DNA of 42,619 bases from Oscillospiraceae bacterium (GCA_015063335.1 SVUH01000012.1:1-42619); one strand, 5' to 3'; positions 32,977 to 40,166 are shown, numbered from the stretch's first letter. Notes: generated from the letters alone by a model not told the origin. Translations and numbers: made by a program.

Positions 32977-33184
32977 GCGCAACAACGCGAAGCGTTGTTG
33001 TAGCATATTTTCGAAGAAAATATGCGGGTATCTTTGTGCTACGCACAAGTAAAGAACGCATTGCGTTCTTTAGGCTTCGCCATACCACGCTTGTTTTTCA
33101 ATTATTTAGCCAAAATTCTTTGCGAGTAGGCGCAACAACGCGAAGCGTTGTTGTAGCATATTTTCGAAGAAAATATGCGGGTAT
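32977..33184. repeat. 55-bp direct repeat with paired mini-hairpins
   Basis: 32977-33031 and 33130-33184 are identical. Each copy holds two perfect hairpins with GAA loops: CAACAACGC-GAA-GCGTTGTTG and GCATATTTTC-GAA-GAAAATATGC. The second copy runs straight into the first 8 bases of the tRNA gene. Between the copies are two more mini-hairpins, TTGTGC-TAC-GCACAA and AAAGAACGC-ATT-GCGTTCTTT. The whole of 32839-33176 contains no convincing gene and separates the promoter from the tRNA. Confidence 0.88.
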
Positions 33185-33263
33185 GGCGGAATTGGCAGAC
33201 GCGCTAGATTCAGGTTCTAGTCTTTGCAAGGAGGTGCAGGTTCAAGTCCTGTTACCCGCACCA
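33177..33263 (+). tRNA. tRNA-Leu (anticodon CAG), CCA encoded
   Basis: 87 bases with a 7-bp acceptor stem (GCGGGTA with TACCCGC), an anticodon stem CTAGA/TCTAG around TTCAGGT, a long variable arm as expected for Leu, a T arm with GTTCAAGTC, discriminator A and encoded CCA. It reads CUG codons. A terminator hairpin follows at 33269. It probably depends on the distant promoter at 32753 or an unrecognised nearer one. Confidence 0.95.
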
Positions 33264-33268
33264 AATCG

Positions 33269-33297
33269 AAGCGGACACCAAACGGTGTCCGCTTTTG
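33269..33297 (+). terminator. Terminator after tRNA-Leu
   Basis: An 11-bp stem (AAGCGGACACC with GGTGTCCGCTT), loop AAAC, T-run. Confidence 0.85.
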
Positions 33298-33307
33298 CTT
33301 TGAATAG

Positions 33308-33336
33308 TTGACTTTTTTATATTTTTGAGGTATAAT
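33308..33336 (+). promoter_or_regulatory. Sigma-A promoter of the AT-rich membrane protein gene
   Basis: TTGACT (33308-33313), a 17-nt spacer, TATAAT (33331-33336), 27 bases before the start codon. Confidence 0.75.
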
Positions 33337-33362
33337 TTAATAAAACAAAAATGAGGTGTAAT

Positions 33363-33884
33363 ATGGAAACTAAAAGGAAAAAATATATAGTATATGCTTT
33401 ATTGTCTATTGCGATTTTATTTATTAATGTGCTAATCATTGTTATTTCTCAAAACCGTGTAGCTATAACAAAATATTCCATACCCTCTCTTGTATTTGCT
33501 TTTTGTTCTATCATTTATGCAATTATAGCAATTTCTCTTAGAGAACATTTTAATCTCTTCTTTTTGAATTTATACATAATTGCTAAGTTATTTAACAAAT
33601 CATACAATCAAACGCAAGAATACAAAGATGATTTTTTAAAATTTGCGTTTGTTTATTGCGCAAGCATACCATTTTACGTTACGGTATCTCTTTTGGTTGA
33701 CAATTTTTATTCTGGTATTATACGACCGCTCGACGTGAGCATTGTCAGAGATGTTGTTATAATACTCTTAGGTCTTATTCCGCCCATGATAAAAAACATT
33801 TCTAATCAAAGGCAACAACGCATGAAAGATGAAGCGGACAGAAAAGAGCAAGAACGTCGTGAATCAATGGGAAAATGGAAATAA
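33363..33884 (+). CDS. Unknown AT-rich integral membrane protein
   Basis: 173 aa from ATG 33363 (GAGGTG just upstream; an in-frame ATG at 33351 would place that site inside the gene). About four hydrophobic segments (near 8-28, 40-60, 92-112, 125-143) and a charged, soluble C-terminal tail (NQRQQRMKDEADRKEQERRE). Codon use is strikingly AT-rich compared with all flanking genes, indicating transfer. It lies between the intact tRNA-Leu and an exact 56-bp copy of its 3' part, so it is likely cargo of an integrated element. No family recognised. Confidence 0.72.
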   Translation: METKRKKYIVYALLSIAILFINVLIIVISQNRVAITKYSIPSLVFAFCSIIYAIIAISLREHFNLFFLNLYIIAKLFNKSYNQTQEYKDDFLKFAFVYCASIPFYVTVSLLVDNFYSGIIRPLDVSIVRDVVIILLGLIPPMIKNISNQRQQRMKDEADRKEQERRESMGKWK

Positions 33885-34004
33885 AGAAAAAAATCTATAC
33901 CCGAAGATATGGAACAAGTATTTGATGTTTCTTATGCTTTATGCTATGCTGTTATCGATATGAAACGAGATACAGAAAAACCTTTCACCGAGGTGACGTT
34001 ACCA

Positions 34005-34060
34005 TCAGGTTCTAGTCTTTGCAAGGAGGTGCAGGTTCAAGTCCTGTTACCCGCACCAAA
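34005..34060 (+). repeat. Exact 56-bp copy of the tRNA-Leu 3' region (att-like)
   Basis: Identical to 33210-33265, from the anticodon loop through CCA plus two bases. Full tRNA on one side and a 3' copy on the other is the classical footprint of an element integrated into a tRNA gene. The bases just before it (33983-34003) resemble those before the copy at 38363. An open frame of 52 codons (33909-34067) runs into the copy but probably is not a gene. Confidence 0.88.
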
Positions 34061-34096
34061 AACATAAGGACGGCAAAAGCCGTCCTTATGTTTTTC
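34059..34096 (+). terminator. Terminator after the second tRNA-Leu 3' copy
   Basis: A stem of about 15 bp (AAACATAAGGACGGC with GCCGTCCTTATGTTT), loop AAAA, T-run; unrelated in sequence to the terminator at 33269. Confidence 0.88.
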
Positions 34097-34144
34097 GTAT
34101 GAGTTTACTGACACCGAGCCTCTCCAATTCGCAAGAATTAGATC

Positions 34145-34194
34145 GCTTTGCGCAACGGATAACCTAAAAATTTCACTGCATTTTGGCGCAAAGC
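34145..34194. repeat. Inverted repeat in the small segment between tRNA 3' copies 2 and 3
   Basis: GCTTTGCGC (34145-34153) pairs with GCGCAAAGC (34186-34194). A smaller hairpin with GCAA loop (AATTC/GAATT) lies at about 34130-34143. Nothing coding is seen in 34097-34195. Confidence 0.65.
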
Positions 34195-34195
34195 T

Positions 34196-34223
34196 AGGTT
34201 CCTAAGTCCTGTTACCCGCACCA
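34196..34223 (+). repeat. Third, degenerate tRNA-Leu 3' copy
   Basis: The T-arm and acceptor end of tRNA-Leu with a 2-base insertion (AGGTTC-CT-AAGTCCTG) ending in the same GTTACCCGCACCA. Confidence 0.8.
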
Positions 34224-34259
34224 ACAAAAAAAGGGAGTATCAACTCCCTTTTTTGTTGG
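34222..34259 (+). terminator. Terminator after the third tRNA-Leu 3' copy
   Basis: A 16-bp stem (CAACAAAAAAAGGGAG with CTCCCTTTTTTGTTGG, one slip), loop TATCAA, followed by a weak T stretch. Confidence 0.82.
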
Positions 34260-34354
34260 TATAATTAGTTATAAGCCTTGGCAAAATGCTCTAATCAATG
34301 GCAGATCAGTATAATAAAACCACTGTAAATTTATAACATTTTTACATATTACAC

Positions 34355-34383
34355 TTGATTTTTGTTGCTTTTTATGTTATTAT
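34355..34383 (+). promoter_or_regulatory. Candidate sigma-A promoter of the sugar transporter-GH2 operon
   Basis: TTGATT (34355-34360), a 17-nt spacer, TATTAT (34378-34383), 53 bases before the transporter start. No operator is evident. Confidence 0.6.
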
Positions 34384-34436
34384 TATACTGATGTTGTTAT
34401 TCCCCAAAAATTTATATACAAGCAAGGAGTTTTTTG

Positions 34437-36035
34437 ATGAAAAAGAAAATCAAACTCGATGCCAACGGGCATCGCAAATTCGGCATACGCGACAAGCTTG
34501 CCTATGCCGCAGGAGATCTCGGATGTAATATGAGTTTTTCCCTTAAGAGCACAGTTCAGACATTCTGGCTCGTCTTTATGATGATGGAAACGGGACTTCT
34601 TTCCGTACTTCTTCTTATCGTTCAGATTTGGGACGCTGTCAACGACCCGCTGATCGGTACTCTTATCGACAACGACAAGAGAAAATACAGACACGGTAAA
34701 TTTAAGACCTATATCTTCATAGGCGCTTGCGGTCTTCTTGTTGGAGGAGCCGCGGTATTTCTTCCCTTCCCAGGCGCTCCTAAAATACTTAAAGCGGTCA
34801 TGTTTATCGTAGGATATATAATCTGGGATGCATTCTATACGATAGCCAACGTTCCCTATGGCTCAATGCTTTCAATTATTACCGAAAATCCCGGCGAACG
34901 TGCTCAGCTCTCCACTTGGAGATCAATCGGCTCTGTAATAGGAAACCTCCTCCCCAGCGTAATTCTTCCTATGCTTATTTGGAAAAAGGTCACCTATGAT
35001 GGCACAACAGGCTTCCTTGACAAGATAGAGATACCCGAGGGTGCAGAAGAAGCCTTCAACCCCGGTAATTTCCACGTAAACCCTGAAACCGGCCTCGCAT
35101 ATAAAATTGGGGATGAAGTGCTCAGCCCTCTGACCGGAAAGCCCCTTGAAATACTTCTTGGTGAAAGAGTCTTCTGGGTAGCGCTTATTATGGGCATTAT
35201 CGGTTTTCTCGCGTTTATTTTTATGCTCAAGATGGTAACCGTTCGCATTGACGAAAACTCAGTAAAAACCAATGAAGGCGGCAACCAAAAGCTCAATATT
35301 TTCAGCGCATTCGGAAAATTCATGAGAAACCGCCCCGCGGTCGGCGCAACTCTTGCCGCTATGGGTATGTTCCTCGGTATGAACTCCGCTGCAACGGCAA
35401 CTACCATTATGTTTGCAACATATTTTAATATGGCATCGCTGTCCGGTGTAGTTCAGTTGATAGGCTTCTTCCCTATGTTTATCTTTATGCCGTTCATCAC
35501 GAAGATAGTTGAAAAATTCGGAAAGAAAGAATCCTCGGTTGTAGGAACTGTCGCCTCCCTCATAGGCAGTGTAATCATGCTTATATTCCCCCTTATCAAA
35601 GACGTAAAAATATCTCTGGTCGTTTATTTACTCGGACTTGTTGTTTACGGCGTAGGAATGGGCGTTTACACCTGCGTATCGTGGGCGATGATGGGAGATG
35701 CCATCGACTATAACGAATGGAAATTCGGCACTCGCGAGGAAGGTACCGTATATTCCATACATTCCTTCTTCAGAAAGCTCGCACAGGGTGTAGGTCCCTC
35801 TATCGTTCTTTTGATAATGGGTGCTCTCGGATACGTTTCAAAATACGGAACCATCGGTCAGAGCCCCGAAACAGCTCACAATATGTGCTGGCTCGTTGCA
35901 GGACTTTATCTCTTCAGCGCAGTGCTTCAGTTCATAGGCCTTGCCTTTATTTATAATCTTGATAAGAAAACTCTTGACAAAATGAATTCAGATCTTGCAG
36001 CAAAAAAGTTAGCACAAGGAGAATCTAACAAATGA
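34437..36035 (+). CDS. GPH-family sugar:cation symporter
   Basis: 532 aa from ATG 34437 (AAGGAG 7 nt upstream). A glycoside-pentoside-hexuronide:cation symporter of the MFS superfamily (MelB/XylP type), about 12 membrane spans. Family segments: DKLAYAAGDLGCNMSF, the cation-site region VQIWDAVNDPLIGTLIDN, and ANVPYGSMLSIITENPGERA. A hydrophilic insert of about 50 residues (GAEEAFNPGNFHVNPETG...) lies in the central loop. It imports a glycoside for the GH2 enzyme encoded 3 bases before its stop (overlapping start). No EIIA-like regulatory domain. Confidence 0.93.
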   Translation: MKKKIKLDANGHRKFGIRDKLAYAAGDLGCNMSFSLKSTVQTFWLVFMMMETGLLSVLLLIVQIWDAVNDPLIGTLIDNDKRKYRHGKFKTYIFIGACGLLVGGAAVFLPFPGAPKILKAVMFIVGYIIWDAFYTIANVPYGSMLSIITENPGERAQLSTWRSIGSVIGNLLPSVILPMLIWKKVTYDGTTGFLDKIEIPEGAEEAFNPGNFHVNPETGLAYKIGDEVLSPLTGKPLEILLGERVFWVALIMGIIGFLAFIFMLKMVTVRIDENSVKTNEGGNQKLNIFSAFGKFMRNRPAVGATLAAMGMFLGMNSAATATTIMFATYFNMASLSGVVQLIGFFPMFIFMPFITKIVEKFGKKESSVVGTVASLIGSVIMLIFPLIKDVKISLVVYLLGLVVYGVGMGVYTCVSWAMMGDAIDYNEWKFGTREEGTVYSIHSFFRKLAQGVGPSIVLLIMGALGYVSKYGTIGQSPETAHNMCWLVAGLYLFSAVLQFIGLAFIYNLDKKTLDKMNSDLAAKKLAQGESNK

Positions 36036-38323
36036 GAAAAATTATAAATCTTAACGAAAATTGGCTTTTTGCAAAAAACACAACAGACATAACCTTGATT
36101 GAAGGTGAAAAGGTCAATCTTCCTCACACATGGAATTCCACAGACGGATACGACGGTGGCAACGATTATTTCAGAGGCCCCTGCCTTTATACAAAAAAGC
36201 TTAACAAGACCGAGCTTCCCGAGGCGGATCTTTATTATCTCGAATTCAGGGGCGCAAACTCGTCTGCCGACGTATATGCAAACGGCAAAAAGCTTGCTCA
36301 TCACGACGGTGGCTACTCAACCTGGAGAGTAAACATTACCGACGAGATGAGCGAAGAAACCGAAATCTCCGTTATCGTTGACAACTCCGCAAACAATACC
36401 GTCTATCCCCAAATGGCAGATTTTACGTTCTACGGCGGCCTTTACAGAGACGTAAACCTTATCTGCGTTAATAATTCCCATTTTGATCTTGATTACTACG
36501 GAGCTCCCGGAATCAAAATAACACCCACAGTAAACGGCAAGGACGCAACAGTTGAGGTTGAAACGTTTGTAAAAAAGCTCAATGACGGACAGGCTATCGT
36601 TTACACGATTTACGACAAAGAAGAAAATGAGCTTTACAAGCTTGAATCCAAGGAAACAAACGTTTCTTTTGAGATAAAGGACGTTCATCTGTGGAACGGT
36701 CGCAAGGATCCTTATCTTTATTGCTGTGAGGCTGAGATCGTTGAGAACGGAGAGATTATTGATAGCGTATGCAGCAGATTCGGTTGCCGTAGCTTCAAGA
36801 TCGATCCCAACAACGGCTTTATCCTGAACGGGGAGGAATACCCCCTCCGCGGTGTATCCCGACATCAGGACAGATGGGGCGTCGGAAATGCGCTTCTGCC
36901 CGAGCATCATTCCGAGGATATCGACCTCATTATGGAGGTTGGTGCAACTACCATTCGCTTGGCTCACTATCAACACGATCAGTATTTTTACGATCTTTGT
37001 GATGAAAAGGGTTTGGTCATCTGGGCGGAAATCCCTTATATTTCAAAGCATATGCCAACCGGTCGCGAGAACACCATCTCACAGATGAAAGAGCTTGTAT
37101 CTCAAAACTACAATCACCCGTCCATCGTTGTATGGGGACTCTCCAACGAAATTTCCATTGGTGGATCCGATGCGGATCTGCTTGAAAATCACCGTATCTT
37201 GAACGACCTCGTTCACGAAATGGATAAAACTCGTCTTACGACCATAGCAGCCGTTTCTATGTGTAAAATGGATGACCCTTATCTTCAGATCCCTGACGTT
37301 GTTTCGTACAACCACTATTTTGGCTGGTACGGTGGCGATACCTCTATGAACGGTCCGTGGTTTGATAAATTCCACGAAACGCATCCCAATATACCGATAG
37401 GATGCTCCGAGTACGGTTGTGAGGCGCTCAACTGGCACACAAGTGAGCCAAAACAGGGAGATTATACCGAGGAATATCAGGCCTTTTACCACGAAGAGCT
37501 TATAAAACAATTCTTCTCAAGAAAATATATCTGGGCGACACACGTCTGGAATATGTTTGACTTCGGCGCTGACGCAAGAGCCGAAGGCGGCGAGAACGGT
37601 CAAAACCATAAGGGACTCGTCACTATGGACAGAAAGTACAAAAAGGATGCTTTCTTCGCATATAAGGCATGGCTCGTATCTCCTGAGGATGACCCATTTG
37701 TTCATCTTTGCGGAAAGAGATATATTGACCGCGTTGAGGACGTAACTAAGGTTACTGTTTACTCTAATCTCCCCGAGGTAGAGCTTTTTGTAAACGGAGA
37801 AAGCATCGGCAAAAAGACCGCTGATGATCATTTCTTCTATTTTGACGTTAAAAACGTCGGAGAAAGCACCATTGTTGCAAAAGCAGGTGAGTTGACCGAC
37901 GAGGGTAACATCCGCAAGGTAGACGAGCGAAATATGGACTACGTTCTCGTTGAAAAAGGCGCTGTTCTCAACTGGTTTGATATTAACGCACCCGAGGGTC
38001 GCTTCTCTCTCAACGACAAGATCTCCGACATTGTTGAATCAAAGCGCGGTAAGATCTGGCTTCTCGGCATGGGACTCAAACTCAAGAAAAAGCTCGATGC
38101 CAACAAAAAAGGCGCCAAGGGCGAAAAGAAATCCGGCGGATTTGATGTTGACCTCAAGGGCGGAAACGCAAGCGATATTATGCAAATGATGGGTGGCTTT
38201 ACCGTTCTTCGTCTGTCAAGTATGATGGGAATGATTAATATCAGCTTTACCAAGGAAGAGCTTTTAAAGATGAATAAAAAATTAAACAAAATCAAAAAGC
38301 CTTCGAAAAAAGATGTGAAGTAA
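36032..38323 (+). CDS. Glycoside hydrolase family 2 (beta-galactosidase/beta-glucuronidase-like)
   Basis: 763 aa, cytoplasmic (no signal). Domains in order: sugar-binding jelly roll (about 1-165), immunoglobulin-like domain, TIM barrel (about 265-560) and a C-terminal Ig-like domain. The acid/base Glu is in VVWGLSNEIS and the nucleophile Glu in IGCSEYGCEALNW. The last 100 residues are unusual: a lysine- and methionine-rich tail (KLKKKLDANKKGAKGEKKSG ... QMMGGFTVLRLSSMMGM). Galactoside is the likely substrate, glucuronide cannot be excluded. It overlaps the transporter stop, so import and hydrolysis are coupled. Confidence 0.93.
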   Translation: MRKIINLNENWLFAKNTTDITLIEGEKVNLPHTWNSTDGYDGGNDYFRGPCLYTKKLNKTELPEADLYYLEFRGANSSADVYANGKKLAHHDGGYSTWRVNITDEMSEETEISVIVDNSANNTVYPQMADFTFYGGLYRDVNLICVNNSHFDLDYYGAPGIKITPTVNGKDATVEVETFVKKLNDGQAIVYTIYDKEENELYKLESKETNVSFEIKDVHLWNGRKDPYLYCCEAEIVENGEIIDSVCSRFGCRSFKIDPNNGFILNGEEYPLRGVSRHQDRWGVGNALLPEHHSEDIDLIMEVGATTIRLAHYQHDQYFYDLCDEKGLVIWAEIPYISKHMPTGRENTISQMKELVSQNYNHPSIVVWGLSNEISIGGSDADLLENHRILNDLVHEMDKTRLTTIAAVSMCKMDDPYLQIPDVVSYNHYFGWYGGDTSMNGPWFDKFHETHPNIPIGCSEYGCEALNWHTSEPKQGDYTEEYQAFYHEELIKQFFSRKYIWATHVWNMFDFGADARAEGGENGQNHKGLVTMDRKYKKDAFFAYKAWLVSPEDDPFVHLCGKRYIDRVEDVTKVTVYSNLPEVELFVNGESIGKKTADDHFFYFDVKNVGESTIVAKAGELTDEGNIRKVDERNMDYVLVEKGAVLNWFDINAPEGRFSLNDKISDIVESKRGKIWLLGMGLKLKKKLDANKKGAKGEKKSGGFDVDLKGGNASDIMQMMGGFTVLRLSSMMGMINISFTKEELLKMNKKLNKIKKPSKKDVK

Positions 38324-38362
38324 CAGAAAGCAGATAAGGAACAGCGTTCACTGAGGTGACGC

Positions 38363-38376
38363 TACCCCGCACCAAA
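38363..38376 (+). repeat. Fourth tRNA-Leu 3' remnant at the right edge of the sugar island
   Basis: TACCCCGCACCAAA equals the tRNA acceptor end with one extra C. Its left neighbour (38348-38362) matches the sequence before copy 2. The 399-bp palindromic element starts at the next base. Confidence 0.65.
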
Positions 38377-38499
38377 CAAAAAGCGGCACGCAATAGCGTG
38401 ATGTCCTTAGCGGAGAATTTTCACTTTGAGAAAAGTGCAAGCATCGCATTTGACCAGTCAAACGCAATGGGCTAAGCCCAAACCCATATACAAGCAGAA

Positions 38500-38545
38500 A
38501 GAGATAACAATTCGGTTTGTAGCCGAAATGTTATCTCTTTTTTTC
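38500..38545 (+). terminator. Strong hairpin with T7 run inside the palindromic element
   Basis: A 16-bp stem with one mismatch (38500-38515 with 38523-38538), 7-nt loop, then a run of seven T. It can end transcription from the GH2 operon. Confidence 0.85.
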
Positions 38546-38555
38546 TGTCTGTTTA

Positions 38556-38726
38556 ATGAAATCGTTGCGCTGCAACGATGAAATCTTCACTTCGTTCAGA
38601 TGAAATCCAAGGATAAGCCTTGGATGAAATCAAATCCGTCTAAATACAACCCTGCGAAGCAGGATTTCATCGCGAAAGCGATTTCATCCACCAAAGGTGG
38701 ATTTCACCCGTCGAAGACGGATTTGA
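38556..38726. repeat. Mini-hairpin array with spaced ATGAAAT heptamers
   Basis: Seven short hairpins (38561-38579, 38583-38601, 38605-38625, 38651-38663, 38669-38682, 38686-38702, 38708-38720), several with GAA or GAAA loops. The left half has ATGAAAT at 38556, 38578, 38600 and 38624; the right half has the reverse complement ATTTCAT at 38664 and 38681 and one variant at 38701. TCAAATCCGTC (38630-38640) pairs with 38716-38726, closing the right half. Confidence 0.85.
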
Positions 38727-38806
38727 CTGCGTGATACTCCGTTAAGAGTATCACGCTATAGCGTGCCGCTTTTTGTGTAGAAAATTTCGAGAGAAATCTC
38801 TCAAAT

Positions 38807-40078
38807 TTATTTTTTCGTATTTTTCAACTCCTTGAATATCTCCTCTGTCGCAAGGCGCGCCTTTGTAACGACCGCCTTATTCTCCGTGGGCAGACAATAG
38901 TACAGAGCGTTGTGATTTCCAATTCCTATAACGTCGCCAAGACTGTACCAGTAAAAATCGGAATTGAGGGTATAGAGCGAAACGGAGTTCTGAACGTATT
39001 CAAGCTTACCGTCACAGCCCTTGAGGCAAAATCCGTCCTTGCTGTGTGTAAGCTCACCCATACCGACCTTGTAAACACCCTTCGCGTTGACTATCATATA
39101 TATGTCAACCGCCTCGCAGAAGCCGTATTCGCCATCCTCAAGCTCTTTCTTTACACACTCCCTCTCCCACTTATACCAATCGGGAACGTGTGAAAATTCG
39201 GTCTCTCCCTCGCATGCTCTCATAAATCCATACTCGGTAAGCTCCCATTTTTTAGAGCAGGCATGGCAGGTAAGGTGTATTCCCTTTCCCTGTGTCTTTC
39301 CCTCGGAAAGGCAATTTGGACACTTATAAAGCAAACGCTCAAGTCCCTCTGTGCGAGTCGGCTCATTGACTTTGATCCCGTTCTCCTGTTGCCACTTGAA
39401 ATTATCAAAGGAGAACTCCCGCGCGATGACCTCGCCTATCTCCTCCGCGCTCATGCTGCTTATTTGCTCGGGTGAGAGAACGTAGCGAAGCTCTGCGGAC
39501 ACCTTTACCTTGCGCTTACGCAGATTATTGTAAAGCGGCTGACGGTGAAACGCACCGTGCGTTTCAAGCATAACGAGGGGCGCGCCGAGCATCTTGACAA
39601 ACTTACCGAGCGAGTCGGGGAGAGTTGTGCTCGTGCCGTCAAAGCTATATCCCGCCTCGGGATACATAAGCACCGAGCTTTTGTTTTTCTTTATGCAGCG
39701 CGTGATATCCTTGATAAGACCGAGATCGATAACAAATTTTCTCGTTGGAATACAGCCGATCTGCCGCATAAGCCACGCCTTTCCGATAAAAGCGTCAAGC
39801 GTTGCGACGATATTGAGAGGTCGCGGGTAAAGAACGCTAGCAGCTATCTCAAGGTCGATAAAGCTGGAATGATTCATAAGAATGAGGGCAGGCTCATTTT
39901 TACCGAGTCGCTCCATTCCCACTCTCTTGCACTTAAATCCCGTTGCAATCAGATCGGGGGCAGCTACCACCTTCATAAGTGTTCTGAAAAACATATTCGG
40001 TTTTTTTGGCTTTTTATGCGCGGGAAGCTTCATTGCGAGCACTTCCTCGTAGCTCCTTTGCATGTTTTTTACCTTCAT
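38807..40078 (-). CDS. PlsC-type acyltransferase with zinc-ribbon and extra C-terminal domain
   Basis: 423 aa. The N-terminal 235 residues are a lysophospholipid acyltransferase domain: NHSSFIDLE carries the HX4D catalytic pair (His70, Asp75), and LMYPEAGYSFDGTS is the substrate-binding block where EGTRS is common. Then comes a zinc ribbon (KCPNC ... LTCHACSKKW, about 253-278) and a further 145-residue region with no recognised domain. Ordinary PlsC is 200-250 aa, so this is a fused form. There is only a weak hydrophobic N-terminal stretch. GGAAGGAA precedes the ATG at 40078. Confidence 0.88.
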   Translation of the reverse strand: MKVKNMQRSYEEVLAMKLPAHKKPKKPNMFFRTLMKVVAAPDLIATGFKCKRVGMERLGKNEPALILMNHSSFIDLEIAASVLYPRPLNIVATLDAFIGKAWLMRQIGCIPTRKFVIDLGLIKDITRCIKKNKSSVLMYPEAGYSFDGTSTTLPDSLGKFVKMLGAPLVMLETHGAFHRQPLYNNLRKRKVKVSAELRYVLSPEQISSMSAEEIGEVIAREFSFDNFKWQQENGIKVNEPTRTEGLERLLYKCPNCLSEGKTQGKGIHLTCHACSKKWELTEYGFMRACEGETEFSHVPDWYKWERECVKKELEDGEYGFCEAVDIYMIVNAKGVYKVGMGELTHSKDGFCLKGCDGKLEYVQNSVSLYTLNSDFYWYSLGDVIGIGNHNALYYCLPTENKAVVTKARLATEEIFKELKNTKK

Positions 40079-40121
40079 GTTTTTTATTCCTTCCCCGCTT
40101 TTCAGCTTATTCTTACCGACA

Positions 40122-40149
40122 TTATATCATACCCTTGCCAAAATAGCAA
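40122..40149 (-). promoter_or_regulatory. Candidate promoter of the acyltransferase gene
   Basis: Minus strand TTGCTA (40144-40149), a 16-nt spacer, TATAAT (40122-40127), 44 bases before the start codon and just beyond the stop of the SPOCS gene. Confidence 0.6.
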
Positions 40150-40166
40150 GATTTTTTTATTCTACT

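Larger units (their letters stand above)
38377..38775. repeat. 399-bp element with 24-bp terminal inverted repeats
   Basis: 38377-38400 and 38752-38775 are reverse complements at 23 of 24; weaker matching continues inward about 17 more bases. Inside are a terminator-like stem (38500-38538) and an array of seven mini-hairpins (38561-38720). No gene. It fills the gap between the convergent GH2 and acyltransferase genes, and could be a MITE-like insertion or an expanded terminator hairpin. Confidence 0.82.

Noticed and set aside
32967..33311. A 114-codon frame over the tRNA-Leu gene containing MAELADALDSGSS
   Set aside because: This is the well-known spurious translation of a tRNA gene; the frame also runs through the hairpin repeats.
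33909..34067. A 52-codon frame (start MEQVFDVSYALCYAV) running into the tRNA 3' copy
   Set aside because: No ribosome site, and its last 20 codons are translated tRNA sequence. It may be a gene remnant, so the FTEVTLP observation is kept as a finding only.
38556..38726. CRISPR array
   Set aside because: The repeated unit is only about 7 bases, the intervals are palindromes and not unique spacers, the orientation flips halfway, and no cas genes are present.
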